A DNA stretch of 60,074 nucleotides from Desulfobacterales bacterium. GTDB lineage: Bacteria; Desulfobacterota; Desulfobacteria; Desulfobacterales; CAFBRK01. Below the pieces are notes generated by a model. It made no database searches and was not told the origin of the DNA. It saw only the letters and a program-made list of their open reading frames with translations. Positions 42,540 through 52,381 of this stretch are shown here, one piece after another (position 1 is the first letter of the stretch; every line of letters begins with the position of its first letter). A program made the translations under genes and the position numbers. The stretch is taken from positions 1-60,074 of the forward strand of contig JAIPEL010000013.1 of assembly GCA_021737185.1 (NCBI GenBank), written 5' to 3'.

Positions 42540-43886
42540 CTACTCTCCGATGGCATCTGTGACGGCCCGGGCGATTTTCTCGCACGCTTTTCGGGTGTCG
42601 TTTTCCGAGGGCCCCTCCACCATGACCCGGCACACCGGCTGGGTGCCGGAGTAGCGGACCAGCACGCGCCCTTCGCTTTTCAGGCCATTTTCCACCTCCC
42701 GGATCGCTTCTGACACACCGGCGATCTCCGCGAGCTTCGGTTTTGCCGCCACCGTCACGTTGATCAACACCTGGGGATAGACGGTCATGATCGATTTGGC
42801 CCGGGAAAGCGGCTGATTTTTCCGTTGCAGCGCCCCCAGCAGCCGAAGTGCGGCAAAAAGCCCGTCACCGGTGGTATGCGAATCGAGAAACACCAAATGT
42901 CCGGAATCCTCTCCTCCCAGCACCGCACCCCAGCGCCGCATCTCCTCGACGACCTTCCGGTCGCCGACATCCGAGAGCCGGTGTTCGATTCCCAGTTTTT
43001 CCAAGGCCCGCCCCAGCCCCGCATTGGACATGACCGTGGTGACCACCCGGTTGTTCGACAGGGTTTGCCGCGCTTTCATGTCCGCTGCACAGATGGCGAT
43101 GATCTGATCTCCCGTGATCACGGCGCCGGTTTCGTCCACGGCCACGAGCCGGTCGCCGTCGCCGTCGAAGGCCAGTCCCAGATCGGCGCCGGTGCGCCGA
43201 ACTTCCTTTGCCAGACCGCCGGGGTGCTCCGAGCCGCAGCCGTCGTTGATGTTCCGGCCGTCAGGGAAGACGCCGATGGCCGACACATCCGCGCCCAGCG
43301 AGGAAAACAGTTCCGGCCCGACCCGGTGGGCCGCGCCGTTGGCGCAGTCCAAAACGAGGGACAGACCGGAAAGCGGCTCCCCCCTGGCCCGAAGGAATTC
43401 CAGATACCGATTTTCGGCGTCTTCCACGGCGGCAATCCGACCGACGGTTTTCCCAAAATCAACCCCGGTCCGATCCTCTTCCAGTATCGTGCGGATCCGT
43501 TCTTCGATTCCCTGTTCCATGGCCCGGGCGGGCTTGAAGCCGTCTCCGGAAAAGACCTTTAACCCGTTGTCCTCGAAGGGATTGTGGGAGGCGGATACGA
43601 CGATGCCGGCGGCGGCCCCGCATTCGACGGTAAGACGGGCAACCGCCGGCGTCGGGATCACCCCGGCCATGAGGGCGTCTGCACCGGATGAACAGACCCC
43701 CGCAGCTGCGGCGGCAGCGAGCATATCCGATGATTGGCGGGTATCGGCGCCGATGACCACCTTCGGCCGGGCATTTGCCGCCAGAAGATCGGCCACGGCC
43801 CGCCCGAAAGCCACCGCCGTTTCCGGGATCATCGGATATCGGTTCGCCCTTCCCCGGATGCCGTCGGTTCCAAAAAGCCTGTCCAT
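42540..43886 (-). CDS. glmM: Phosphoglucosamine mutase
   Basis: Converts glucosamine 6-phosphate to glucosamine 1-phosphate for peptidoglycan and LPS. The 448 residues begin MDRLFGTDGIRG (family signature), with phosphoserine loop VSASHNPFEDNG (S100), Mg site DGDGDR (about 240) and a C-terminal phosphate-binding RYSGTQPVCRVMVEG (usually SGTEP). Length is normal. It starts one base after the stop of the beta-helix protein gene, so the two are coupled; both concern sugar phosphates, which fits a cell-envelope role. Confidence 0.96.
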   Translation of the reverse strand: MDRLFGTDGIRGRANRYPMIPETAVAFGRAVADLLAANARPKVVIGADTRQSSDMLAAAAAAGVCSSGADALMAGVIPTPAVARLTVECGAAAGIVVSASHNPFEDNGLKVFSGDGFKPARAMEQGIEERIRTILEEDRTGVDFGKTVGRIAAVEDAENRYLEFLRARGEPLSGLSLVLDCANGAAHRVGPELFSSLGADVSAIGVFPDGRNINDGCGSEHPGGLAKEVRRTGADLGLAFDGDGDRLVAVDETGAVITGDQIIAICAADMKARQTLSNNRVVTTVMSNAGLGRALEKLGIEHRLSDVGDRKVVEEMRRWGAVLGGEDSGHLVFLDSHTTGDGLFAALRLLGALQRKNQPLSRAKSIMTVYPQVLINVTVAAKPKLAEIAGVSEAIREVENGLKSEGRVLVRYSGTQPVCRVMVEGPSENDTRKACEKIARAVTDAIGE

Positions 43887-43887
43887 A

Positions 43888-45147
43888 TCAAGTCTCGTTT
43901 TGCTTTGCTGCCTTCAGGGTCTCCAACCGGTCGAAGGCCTCTGACACGGTCCGATCCACGATGGCCTGCAGCCACCGAACGCCATCTTCCCGAACAGCCG
44001 GGGAAAACCCCTGGACGGAGGCCACGTATCGGTCTTGTGTTTCGTCGTTCGACGCCACGGCGCCTAAAAACCGGTCTCGAAGCTCCGGGTCCTCGATGTC
44101 TGCGCTCGGACGGCCCAGCACCGCCGCCACCTCAGGCCAGCGGTCGATCAGCTCTTTTTTTTCCGCCACGACCCAGGCCGAGGCGTCCTTTCCCATCAGC
44201 TCCTGATACACGGCCAAGGATGCTGAAATCTTATCGACAAGCTGGCCCAGTCTCCCGATCCGTTCTTCCAGGTTGAGGGCCAGGACCGCCTGCAGCCCCT
44301 CGATCAGCAAGCGGGCCATCGGTTCGGCTGCGAACAGGGGCCGGACCCGGCTGTACCAGGCCTGCAGGGCTTTCAAGTTGCCGATATAGATCAGATTATT
44401 TTCCAGGATCCTGCGGATGCTGCGATAGAGTCCCGGCAAGTTCGGAACGCTGAAGCTCCGACGCGGGGCTTCGAACACCAGGCGGCCCTCCTGATCCACG
44501 TCCTTTCTAACGATGGCCCCGGACGCCGTGACCGTGCCGAAGGCCACCCGGCAGGGGCCGACCAGGCCCCCTTGACCGCCCAGAAAAATCGGGTCACGGT
44601 CGAGCATGACGCCGCGGGGCACATCCCCGATCAGCGAGGGGGTGGCCTTGTCCTGGTTCGGCGTGAAGTTGAAATGGATGAAGCTGCTGCCGACTTCACT
44701 GTGGTGTTTCGGGCCGGTGCCGCCGGCCATCAGACAGTCGCAAAAATTGATCAGGCTTCCCAGGGTGACAAAGGGAAACAGCACCGTCTGCTTCAACCCG
44801 ACGCAGTGGGCCGCGCCGGCCCCCTCTTCCAGGATTGTCCCCTCCCGGAAGTAGGCCCCGGGTCCGACTTTGTTTTTCCCAAGAAAAACAGTCTGTTCAA
44901 AGGCTCCGGCCGAAAGCGCCGTATCCTTGCCGACCCGGCAGTCTGTTAAAGCAACCGGCCCTTCGGTGCCGATCCGGACGTGATCGAGAATCAGGGTCGA
45001 CGCCCCGGCCAAACGGCAGCCGGGAAACAGGACCACTCCGTTTCCCGAAATCCGATCGACATCGACCTCCTCTCCGACGGTCACCGCCCCCGGGTTGGGG
45101 ATCTCGACCCCCTTTTCGATCAGTTTTTCGACAATACCTGCCGCCAT
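43888..45147 (-). CDS. Left-handed beta-helix (GlmU C-terminus-like) protein
   Basis: 419 residues. The first ~215 are hexapeptide-repeat-like (VVLFPGC, LILDHVRIG, TALSAGAF, ILEEGAG) with segments reminiscent of the GlmU or nucleotidyltransferase C-terminal acyltransferase domain (KHHSEVGSSFIHFNF, SLIGDVPRGVML). There is no N-terminal nucleotidyltransferase domain (no GxGTRM). The C-terminal ~190 residues are helical. Position directly before glmM suggests a part in UDP-GlcNAc or related sugar metabolism, for example a GlmU-like acetyltransferase or a sugar-sensing subunit; this is an inference. Annotation pipelines may call such proteins UDP-N-acetylglucosamine pyrophosphorylase, which the visible domains do not support. 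Confidence 0.7.
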   Translation of the reverse strand: MAAGIVEKLIEKGVEIPNPGAVTVGEEVDVDRISGNGVVLFPGCRLAGASTLILDHVRIGTEGPVALTDCRVGKDTALSAGAFEQTVFLGKNKVGPGAYFREGTILEEGAGAAHCVGLKQTVLFPFVTLGSLINFCDCLMAGGTGPKHHSEVGSSFIHFNFTPNQDKATPSLIGDVPRGVMLDRDPIFLGGQGGLVGPCRVAFGTVTASGAIVRKDVDQEGRLVFEAPRRSFSVPNLPGLYRSIRRILENNLIYIGNLKALQAWYSRVRPLFAAEPMARLLIEGLQAVLALNLEERIGRLGQLVDKISASLAVYQELMGKDASAWVVAEKKELIDRWPEVAAVLGRPSADIEDPELRDRFLGAVASNDETQDRYVASVQGFSPAVREDGVRWLQAIVDRTVSEAFDRLETLKAAKQNET

Positions 45148-45460
45148 TTTCTTTCCTCTATTGCCGTCCTCCCGGCCTCAATATTGGTCGCTCTCTCCGG
45201 CAGCCTCCGGGCCCAGAGAACCCGGCTTTGATATAAGTCCAGAGGGCATGCAAGCTTAAAGCCGAAATTCGAATTTTTCATTCTTCATCCCCTTATGGCA
45301 GAACCAGATGCCTCTGACCTGGTCCTAAGGACCAGGATTTCCAGACTGCAATGAACTACCCCGCCGCAAGCAGCGGGGTATCAAATGCCCAATGTCTTTT
45401 ATATCGCCGCAAGCGGCGGGGAATTCGACCCTCATAGATTAAATCGCGACAGCGGTGTGA
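45148..45460. other. Intergenic region with repeats between fabH and the beta-helix gene
   Basis: No gene was found. It contains a family-B repeat fragment (45205-45285) and two hairpins of the form CCCCGCCGCAAG.AGCGGGG (about 45359-45380) and CGCCGCAAGCGGCGGGG (about 45406-45422), which are short and lack T tails. The gap splits fabH from the downstream beta-helix gene, so these may not share a transcript. Confidence 0.5.
45205..45285. repeat. Family-B repeat fragment
   Basis: Matches the left part of the copy at 52154-52375: GGGCCC.GAG.ACCCGGCTTTGA, then GGGCATGCAAGCTTAAA and CCGAAATTCGAAT. The right half and the AAGCACGAAAT terminus are missing. Confidence 0.6.
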
Positions 45461-46471
45461 TCAAGGGAACCGGTAGATCACCGCTCCCCAGGTCAGCCCG
45501 GCGCCGAGGCCCAAAAACATCGCCGTGCGGCCCGGTCCGAGGATCCCCTGCTCCAGGGCTTCGTCCAGGGCAATGGGAATGCTGGCTGCAGTCGTGTTGC
45601 CGTATTTTTGGATGTTGTGAAACACCTTGTCTTCGGGAAGCTTCATGGCCCGGGCAAACGCCTGGTTGATTCTCAGGTTGGCCTGGTGGGGAATGAACAG
45701 GTCTACGGCCTCGACCGGCAGATCGGCCTGTCTGAGGACCTCGCCGGCCACCTCCGGCAGGCGCCTCACCGCGGTTTTGAAGATTTTCTGACCGTCCATG
45801 ACCGGATAATGGCGTCCTTCGGCAAGCATTTTCTCATCGATTCTCGGCCATTGCCGGGAGGCCGGTCCCTCGATCATCAGGCTTTCGGCCCCGGCGCCGT
45901 CGGCATGCAGCGACGCCGCCAGAATGCCGGCCCCGTCGCCGGCATCTGCGCCCTCGATGCAGACAACCCCGGCCCCGTCGCCGAAGATGGCCGCCACGTC
46001 CCGGCCCCGGGTGGAGATGTCCAGTCCGGTGCTGTGGACCTCGGCGCCGGCCAGCAGAACCCTTTTGGCATAGCCGCTTCGGATGTAGGCATCGGCCGTG
46101 ACAAGACCGTAGAGAAAACCGGTACACTGCTGCCGGATGTCCAGGGCCGGCGTGGAGGCCAGGCCGAGCTTGGTCTGGAGCAGGCAGCCGGAGCCCGGGA
46201 AAAAGATGTCCGGACTCAGGGTGGCAAAAATGATCAGATCAACGTCTTCGGCGGTCCATCCGGCCCGTTTCAGGGCGATTTTCGAGGCTTCCAGCGCCAG
46301 ATCCGACGCCCCAACGCCCCCCTCCTCCGGAATCCAATGACGCTTCTCGATGCCGGTCCGCTGCCGGATCCACTCGTCGGAGGTTTCCATCCATCGGGAA
46401 AGATCCTCGTTGCTCACTTGTCGGGGCGGCACATATCGGCCGGTCCCCCGGATGATCGACTGCTTCATCAT
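45461..46471 (-). CDS. fabH: 3-oxoacyl-[acyl-carrier-protein] synthase III
   Basis: Initiates fatty-acid synthesis by condensing an acyl-CoA with malonyl-ACP. The 336 residues have the Cys-His-Asn triad C116 (QQCTGFLYG), H262 (PHQANLRI) and N292 (GNTTAASIP). SDEWIRQRTGI and the C-terminal GLGAGLTWGAVIYR are family-typical. The ATG overlaps the recD stop as ATGA, so translation is coupled to recD. A second KASIII-like role (for example in a secondary pathway) cannot be excluded because no other fab genes are adjacent. Confidence 0.95.
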   Translation of the reverse strand: MMKQSIIRGTGRYVPPRQVSNEDLSRWMETSDEWIRQRTGIEKRHWIPEEGGVGASDLALEASKIALKRAGWTAEDVDLIIFATLSPDIFFPGSGCLLQTKLGLASTPALDIRQQCTGFLYGLVTADAYIRSGYAKRVLLAGAEVHSTGLDISTRGRDVAAIFGDGAGVVCIEGADAGDGAGILAASLHADGAGAESLMIEGPASRQWPRIDEKMLAEGRHYPVMDGQKIFKTAVRRLPEVAGEVLRQADLPVEAVDLFIPHQANLRINQAFARAMKLPEDKVFHNIQKYGNTTAASIPIALDEALEQGILGPGRTAMFLGLGAGLTWGAVIYRFP

Positions 46472-48336
46472 CGTTTTCCTTCCTGACCGTCGGGTTCATC
46501 CCCCCAGAGCGCTTCCAGGAGGCCGGAGTTTCGCTTGATCCGGCGCGACGCGGCCAGTTCAATCACCGGCTCGGTGCCGCAGAGGATCACCCTCTGCCGG
46601 GCCCGGGTGGCGCCGGTGTAGATCAGCTCACGGGTCAGCACCGGCGCATCTTTTTCCGGGAGAACAAGGAGCACCTCGTCGAATTCCGATCCCTGGCTCT
46701 TGTGGACCGTCATGGCAAACGCCGTCTGGTGCGCCGGAATCCGGGCCGGGGAAACCGACCGCAGCCCGCCCGTTTCCGTCGAAAAATAGACCTGGAGCCC
46801 CCCGGTATCCGGATCCGGCATGGCCACGCCAAGATCTCCGTTGAAAAGCCCCAGGACATAGTCGTTTTCCAGGATCAGCACAGGTCTTCCCGGGTACCAC
46901 GGCCCGCGGCTTTTCGCAACCAGCCCCCGTCGCTGCAAGGCCAGGACCGCCAGGTCATTGAAGCCATCCACCCCCAGGGGGCCGCGGTTTACGGCGCACA
47001 ATATCTTGAACCGTTTCGCCTGTTCAAGCGCTTTCTTCGGCGATTCAGCCCGGACCAGACCCTCAAAGGCCCGAACCATGATATCCTCCAGGTGTCGATG
47101 CAGGACCGAGCGGTCGGCGGCGTCGATCCAGCAAACCGAATCTTGGGAGGGCCAGCGCGATGCCGTCTGAAGGGCGCCGGGGCCGTCTCCGCGGTTGACC
47201 CGGCGGCTGAACCGGCCGATTCCGCTCTCGGCTGAAAATCGAAAGTTTCGGTGCAGCAGAACGACCGCGTCCGAAAGACCGGCCGCGTCTCTTTTCCGGG
47301 GAATCTCGGCCGCCGGGCAAAGCCCCGTCGCTTCGGCCAACAGGTGCGCCCAGGACCGGGAAATCCCCGGAATCCGGCGCCTGCCGCACAGGTCCCCCAT
47401 CACGGCACCGGCCTCGACCGAAGCAAGTTGATGACGGTCCCCCATGAGGATGAGGCGGCAGCCTTCCGGAAGCGCCTCGACCAGCCTGGCCATCAGCGCC
47501 AGATCGACCATCGATGCCTCGTCGACGATGACTGCATCGGCGGCCAGTGGATGGTCGCGATGGTGCCGGAAATCGGCAGTTCCGGGGATCGATCCCAGAA
47601 GACGATGGAGAGTGACGGCCTCTGTCGGAAGCGCCCTTTTAACCGAATCCGTGCAATCGAGGACCGCGGCGGCCGCCTCCATCGACTCGCGCAGCCGGGC
47701 GGCGGCTTTTCCCGTTGGCGCTGCCATCCGGATACAGAACCGGTCTTCGCCAAAAAGCGCGAGCAAAATAGCGGCGATCCGGGCGGCTGCCGTGGTTTTG
47801 CCGGTACCCGGCCCTCCGGATATCACGCATAGGGGTTTGAGTACCGCCGTGGCGGCGGCCAGGGCCTGCTCCTTGAGTCCGCCTTCGATCGATTCGGGAA
47901 ACATCCGCTGAAGCGCTCTTCCGAAAACCGCCTTGTCAACACCGCCCGGAAAACTTTCGGCTTTTTGGCAAAAGAACGCCGCCAGCTGCTGTTCGTACCG
48001 CCAGTAGCGGTACAGATAAAGGCGGGTGCCGTCAAGGATCAGCGGCTGAATGTCGCCGGGAGCGCCGACGGCGGGATGGGAGGCCAGCGTCTTGCGCCAT
48101 CGTTCAGGCTCCGGCAAATCAAGCGGGGCAAAGGCCGGCAGGGCGGCATTCTCGCAGAAGGAAAGCGGCGCTGCCAGGTCGAGACATACATGCCCGCTTC
48201 CGGTGGCCGCACTCACCAGTTCGGCGGCAAGCACCACGGACGGCTCGGTGCGATCATCACGCCTGCGGATGAACTCGCCAAAATGCACATCGATAGATCG
48301 AAGTAATTTTCTTATATTATTATGTGTTACATTCAT
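46468..48336 (-). CDS. recD: Exodeoxyribonuclease V subunit alpha (RecD)
   Basis: 5'-3' helicase subunit of RecBCD. The 622 residues carry Walker A GGPGTGKT (174-181), APTGKAAARL, VIVDEASMVDL (Walker B), GDRHQLASVEAGAV and a C-terminal TVHKSQGSEFDEV. Length and motif order are typical of the RecD1 type partnered with RecBC rather than RecD2. It starts 17 bases after the recB stop; no clear Shine-Dalgarno is visible, so coupling to recB is likely. The gene ends within the fabH start codon. Confidence 0.95.
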   Translation of the reverse strand: MNVTHNNIRKLLRSIDVHFGEFIRRRDDRTEPSVVLAAELVSAATGSGHVCLDLAAPLSFCENAALPAFAPLDLPEPERWRKTLASHPAVGAPGDIQPLILDGTRLYLYRYWRYEQQLAAFFCQKAESFPGGVDKAVFGRALQRMFPESIEGGLKEQALAAATAVLKPLCVISGGPGTGKTTAAARIAAILLALFGEDRFCIRMAAPTGKAAARLRESMEAAAAVLDCTDSVKRALPTEAVTLHRLLGSIPGTADFRHHRDHPLAADAVIVDEASMVDLALMARLVEALPEGCRLILMGDRHQLASVEAGAVMGDLCGRRRIPGISRSWAHLLAEATGLCPAAEIPRKRDAAGLSDAVVLLHRNFRFSAESGIGRFSRRVNRGDGPGALQTASRWPSQDSVCWIDAADRSVLHRHLEDIMVRAFEGLVRAESPKKALEQAKRFKILCAVNRGPLGVDGFNDLAVLALQRRGLVAKSRGPWYPGRPVLILENDYVLGLFNGDLGVAMPDPDTGGLQVYFSTETGGLRSVSPARIPAHQTAFAMTVHKSQGSEFDEVLLVLPEKDAPVLTRELIYTGATRARQRVILCGTEPVIELAASRRIKRNSGLLEALWGDEPDGQEGKR

Positions 48337-48353
48337 TTATATAAAGTTATGCA

Positions 48354-51300
48354 TTAGATATCGGGGGGCCAGGCCACGAGGCGATCCCTGAGCCGGACCA
48401 GAAGCGAGGCCTTCGGCCGGTCGAAAAAGACCCCGGGACGGTTTTCCGCCTCCGGGTGCATGCCGCGGAGGAACAGGTAAAATGCGCCGCCGAATCCGGT
48501 TTCGTACCGGTACTCCGCATCCTTTTTCCGGAGGTAAAGATCCAGAGCGAGACAGTAGAGGGTGTATTGAAGATCGTACCGGGCCTCTCTCATGACCCTG
48601 GAAAGGGCCCCCGGATCGTATCCCTTCCGATCCGGCCCGAGGTAGTTGGATTTCCAGTCGACCAGGTAATACCGGCCCCGGTGGAAAAAGACCAGGTCGA
48701 TGTATCCCTTCAAGACGCCCCGGACCGGTGAAAAATGAAGCCGGCTGCCCGGGGTCTTTTCCTGCCCTGCCGCAGAAAAGGACGGTAAAAGCGCTTCCAG
48801 GTCCTCCGGAGAAACCTGTTGAAGGGGGAAAAAAAACGCCAGCTCGTGGAGGCGGTGCGCCCGGGGAATCGCTTCCAGGCGCAGATCGGGCGGCTCGGCT
48901 GCCAAGGGGGCCGCCAAAACCCGCTGGATCCCTTCGCATACCGCCTTCTGCCAGTGTTCTTCAAAACCGTACTGACGAAGCTTCAGCGCCGCCAGCCGGC
49001 GCCGCTCTTCTTTGCCGTCCGGCGAAAACGGCGCATTTTCCAGCAGTTCATGAAAGAAGTGTCCCGCACGAACCCCGCCTGGAAAGGTCAGGATATCGCG
49101 CCGGTCGCCCTCTTCGGGCCCGTCTGAAACGCTTTCAGGACCTGCCCCCACGCGGTCGCGGTCGGGCTGTTCGATCTCCCCCGGACCGAACCGGACGCCG
49201 GGCGAAGCCGCCAGGTGAGAATAGCTGGCCACCCGCCAGCTTCGGTCGATCGTACCGGAAAACCGCCGCACCGATAGCGCGGGCTTTTCGCCCTCCTGCC
49301 GGACCGACGTCGGATGCGCCTCTTCTTCGATGCGGCAAAGGAAGACATCTCCCCCGGCGGCGGATTCCAGACGCTTTAGCGGGGCATGAAAGTCGGCATC
49401 GGAAAGCCCCTTGACATGGCGGGCCAGCGCTTCGACCGGATCCGGATTTCCTTTCAACGCCGGGCCGTAAAACAGGTAGGCCAGGGAGGATCGTTCGGCC
49501 TGGTTGATTCTTCCCCAGGCCAGGTAGCACCGCTCCACGGCACGGGTCACGGCCACGTAGAGCAGCCGAAGGTCTTCGGCCAGGGTTTCTGTGCGGGCCA
49601 GTCTGGCGCTTCGGTCCCGCTGCCGGCCGCCCAGATCCACGGTGAGCCGATCGCCGGCCTCCGGATCGTGAAACACCAGTTCTTCCGATACCCGGGAGGC
49701 ATCTGCCGACCATCCAAACGGGATGAAAACAATCGGAAACTCAAGCCCCTTGCTGCGATGAACCGTGACCACCTGAACCGCTGCAGCGTCGCTTTCCAGC
49801 CGAAGCTGCTCTTCGTCTGCATCGTGAAACGTCGCCTGTCTTTTCCGGGAAATCCATTGAATCAGCCCGGCGGGCGACAGGTTTCGCTCCGTTTCGGCCC
49901 GGTGGCACAGCTCGACAAGATGCAGCAGGTTGGTCAGCATGCGCTCGCCGCTTGGATGGGTGAGCAGACGACGGCGGATTCCTTCCTGGTCCATGAACCG
50001 GTGGATCATCCGGATAAAGCCGCCTTCGCTCCAAATCCGGCGGGCATCAACGAACTGCGCCGTCTTTTGCGGCCACCAGGACGCGTCTGATTCTCCGGCC
50101 TGAAGCGATTGGGCCGATTCTCCGAGCAGACGGGTGCAAAGGGCGGCCCGCACCCGGCGAAGGTCGAGGGGGCGGCGGACCCCGGAAAGGAGCCGCTGTA
50201 GCTCCTCGGCCTCCGATGAGCCGAATACGCTTCCGGTGCTGTACAGGACCGCCGGTATCCGGCGCTGGGACAGGATCGATTTTACGATCTGGGCCTGCCG
50301 GTTGGTCCGGACCAGCACGGCAATCTGGCCGGCCGGCCGGCCGCCGTTGATCAGGCCGCCGATTTCGTCTGCAGCCCCTCTGGCCAGCCTGGGGACGGCA
50401 TCGGATTTGGCAGCCGGCCGGCCGGCGTCCGACGAAAGCAGGCACAGCGACAGTCCCGGGCCGGCAGCACAACGTTCGGTCCGGGCGGGCCTTGCCGGCG
50501 CAAAGGGAATTCCTTCCAGCAGAAAGGGCCGGGATGCCAGGGAAAACAACTCGTTGACCCCACGCACCAGCCCCGGGTCCGAGCGCCAGTTCCAGGCCAG
50601 GCTGTAGCGCTGCTCGGCGCTTTTTGCCGCCGCCAGATAGGAAAACACGTCCGCCCCGCGAAAACCGTAGATGGCCTGCTTGGGGTCGCCGATCATAAAC
50701 AGCGGTCCGCGATCGTCCCCGAAAAGTCCCCGGCAGATTTCGTACTGCACCGCGTCGGTATCTTGGAATTCATCCACCAGGGCCGCTTTGTACCGGCGGG
50801 CGGCCGCTTCGGCAAAGCCCGGATTCTCCCGAAGCGCATCCCGGACCCGGGTCAGAAGATCGTCGTAAAAGAGGACGTTTTTCCGGCGCTTGTGCCCCTT
50901 GAGACGTTCCGGTGCCGTGGCGACGAATTCGGTCTTGAGCCAGAGTCTGAAGCGCTCCATCTCGAGGCGCAGTTCCTCGGCGGTTTCCAGGATCCTGCCG
51001 CACGCCTCGAAAAAGGTGAGCTGCGGAGGCGACATCCCCTTCCTTGTTCCGGCTCGGATGGCATCGTCCGTGAATCGGTGAAAATCGGCGAACAACGGAA
51101 AGGCGAGGCTGTCAGGCGACAGGTGTCGGTCCATCGACTGGATCAGGGCGTCGACCCTCTCTTTGCGGCGGCTGAGACCCGATCCGGCCGGGTTTTCGGC
51201 GACACTTCCGTAAAGATTCCCCTTGAGCACCGGATCCATGAGGGCGTTTCGAACCCGCTCTCTTTGCCGCTGCCATTCGGATTTGAGCGCTTCGGTCTGG

Positions 51301-51950
51301 GCGCGAAACGCCTCCAGCCGGGCCAGCTCCGGTTTTGCCTCCAGCCGGCCGCTGATCCGCATTTCGGCAGGTTTCCGGAGCCGCCGGTAAAGGGCGGAAA
51401 AGGCGTCGGGGCCCCTTGTTTTTTGCTCGAAGAGAAATGCCGCCAGTTCAGGAGGGGCATCGTGGAGGTGCCGACGCCAGAAATCGGCAGCCGCCTCATC
51501 GATCAGCGGCGTCGGGTCGACGGCAATTTCGGTGTCGAATAACGTACCGGTTTCGACGGCATGCTCGGTCAGCAGGCGATGGCAAAAGCCATGAATGGTG
51601 TGAACGGCGGCCCGGTCAAAGTCGGAAACGGCGGCATCGACCGCGCGAAGTGCCTGTTTTTGGTCGGTCACAGCCTGGAAAAGTCCCGTAATCAGAGGAT
51701 CTTTTCCATGATCCACCCCTTCTGTCAAAACCGTTCGAAGTCGAACCAGACGTCTCCGGATCCGATCGCGAAGCTCTGCGGTGGCGGCCACGGTGAACGT
51801 CAGCACCACGATCTGTTCGACGGGGAGCCTGGGTTCCAAAATCAGCCGCAAAAAGAGCCCCTCGATGTTGTATGTCTTTCCAGTGCCTGCGCCCGCCTCG
51901 ATAAGCCGTACGCCTCGAAGCGGAACCTGCATCAGATCGAAGGGAATCAT
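48354..51950 (-). CDS. recB: Exodeoxyribonuclease V subunit beta (RecB)
   Basis: 3'-5' helicase and nuclease subunit of RecBCD. About 1198 residues: Walker A EAGAGTGKT near the N-terminus, VDEFQDTDAVQYEI, GDPKQAIYGFRGAD, later UvrD-type motifs (VVTVHRSKGLEFPIVF, LLYVAVTRA) and an intact C-terminal nuclease (GYIDLVFFHRGRYYLVDWKSN, then QYTLYCLAL). I prefer ATG 51950; a TTG nine codons earlier begins the open frame. recC is not adjacent but lies 3.5 kb upstream on the same strand, beyond four plus-strand genes or remnants. Confidence 0.95.
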   Translation of the reverse strand: MIPFDLMQVPLRGVRLIEAGAGTGKTYNIEGLFLRLILEPRLPVEQIVVLTFTVAATAELRDRIRRRLVRLRTVLTEGVDHGKDPLITGLFQAVTDQKQALRAVDAAVSDFDRAAVHTIHGFCHRLLTEHAVETGTLFDTEIAVDPTPLIDEAAADFWRRHLHDAPPELAAFLFEQKTRGPDAFSALYRRLRKPAEMRISGRLEAKPELARLEAFRAQTEALKSEWQRQRERVRNALMDPVLKGNLYGSVAENPAGSGLSRRKERVDALIQSMDRHLSPDSLAFPLFADFHRFTDDAIRAGTRKGMSPPQLTFFEACGRILETAEELRLEMERFRLWLKTEFVATAPERLKGHKRRKNVLFYDDLLTRVRDALRENPGFAEAAARRYKAALVDEFQDTDAVQYEICRGLFGDDRGPLFMIGDPKQAIYGFRGADVFSYLAAAKSAEQRYSLAWNWRSDPGLVRGVNELFSLASRPFLLEGIPFAPARPARTERCAAGPGLSLCLLSSDAGRPAAKSDAVPRLARGAADEIGGLINGGRPAGQIAVLVRTNRQAQIVKSILSQRRIPAVLYSTGSVFGSSEAEELQRLLSGVRRPLDLRRVRAALCTRLLGESAQSLQAGESDASWWPQKTAQFVDARRIWSEGGFIRMIHRFMDQEGIRRRLLTHPSGERMLTNLLHLVELCHRAETERNLSPAGLIQWISRKRQATFHDADEEQLRLESDAAAVQVVTVHRSKGLEFPIVFIPFGWSADASRVSEELVFHDPEAGDRLTVDLGGRQRDRSARLARTETLAEDLRLLYVAVTRAVERCYLAWGRINQAERSSLAYLFYGPALKGNPDPVEALARHVKGLSDADFHAPLKRLESAAGGDVFLCRIEEEAHPTSVRQEGEKPALSVRRFSGTIDRSWRVASYSHLAASPGVRFGPGEIEQPDRDRVGAGPESVSDGPEEGDRRDILTFPGGVRAGHFFHELLENAPFSPDGKEERRRLAALKLRQYGFEEHWQKAVCEGIQRVLAAPLAAEPPDLRLEAIPRAHRLHELAFFFPLQQVSPEDLEALLPSFSAAGQEKTPGSRLHFSPVRGVLKGYIDLVFFHRGRYYLVDWKSNYLGPDRKGYDPGALSRVMREARYDLQYTLYCLALDLYLRKKDAEYRYETGFGGAFYLFLRGMHPEAENRPGVFFDRPKASLLVRLRDRLVAWPPDI

Positions 51951-52153
51951 CGACGCGCTGCTCCATGTTCGGTTCAATGGACAAAAATCTTCTCAGACGG
52001 TCTTCTTGTTTCCGGGACTGTATCAGACCCGGCCGGGTCTGAAAACCGGATGCAGCCGATCGGGAGGTTGAGTTATGGCCGGCGGAAGATTATATTTCAA
52101 AAGGTTGACCGGTTCAGGGTTCGCGGTTCCGGGTTCAAAAAACCGTCGCATTG

Positions 52154-52375
52154 ACAAGCCAGTAAAGTTCCGGGCCCGGAGGACCCGGCTTTGAGTTAAG
52201 CCCGGATGGCATGTAAACTTAAATCCGAAATTCGAATGATCAAAACAACTGCAGCTTTCCAGAGATTGAATTCGCTCTTGTTTTGGTGATTCGGTCATTC
52301 GAATTTCGAATTTGTTTCGTATTTCGGATTTCGTGCTTCGAATTTTTTCGGTTCGGGCTGAAAGGCAGAGCCAAT
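52154..52375. repeat. Family-B repeat, longest copy
   Basis: Begins CCAGTAAAG, then GGGCCCGGAGGACCCGGC, then CCGAAATTCGAATGATCAAA and TTTTGGTGATTCGGTCATTC, and ends TTCGTGCTTCGAATTTTTTC plus CGGGCTGAAAGGCAGAGCC. The ends match 8665-8780 and the middle matches 1568-1725, so it connects the family. Confidence 0.75.
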
Positions 52376-52381
52376 TGCCTC

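Noticed and set aside
45359..45422. Two CCGCCGCAAG hairpins as a possible small CRISPR
   Set aside because: Only two short, non-identical units with no regular spacer and no cas genes.
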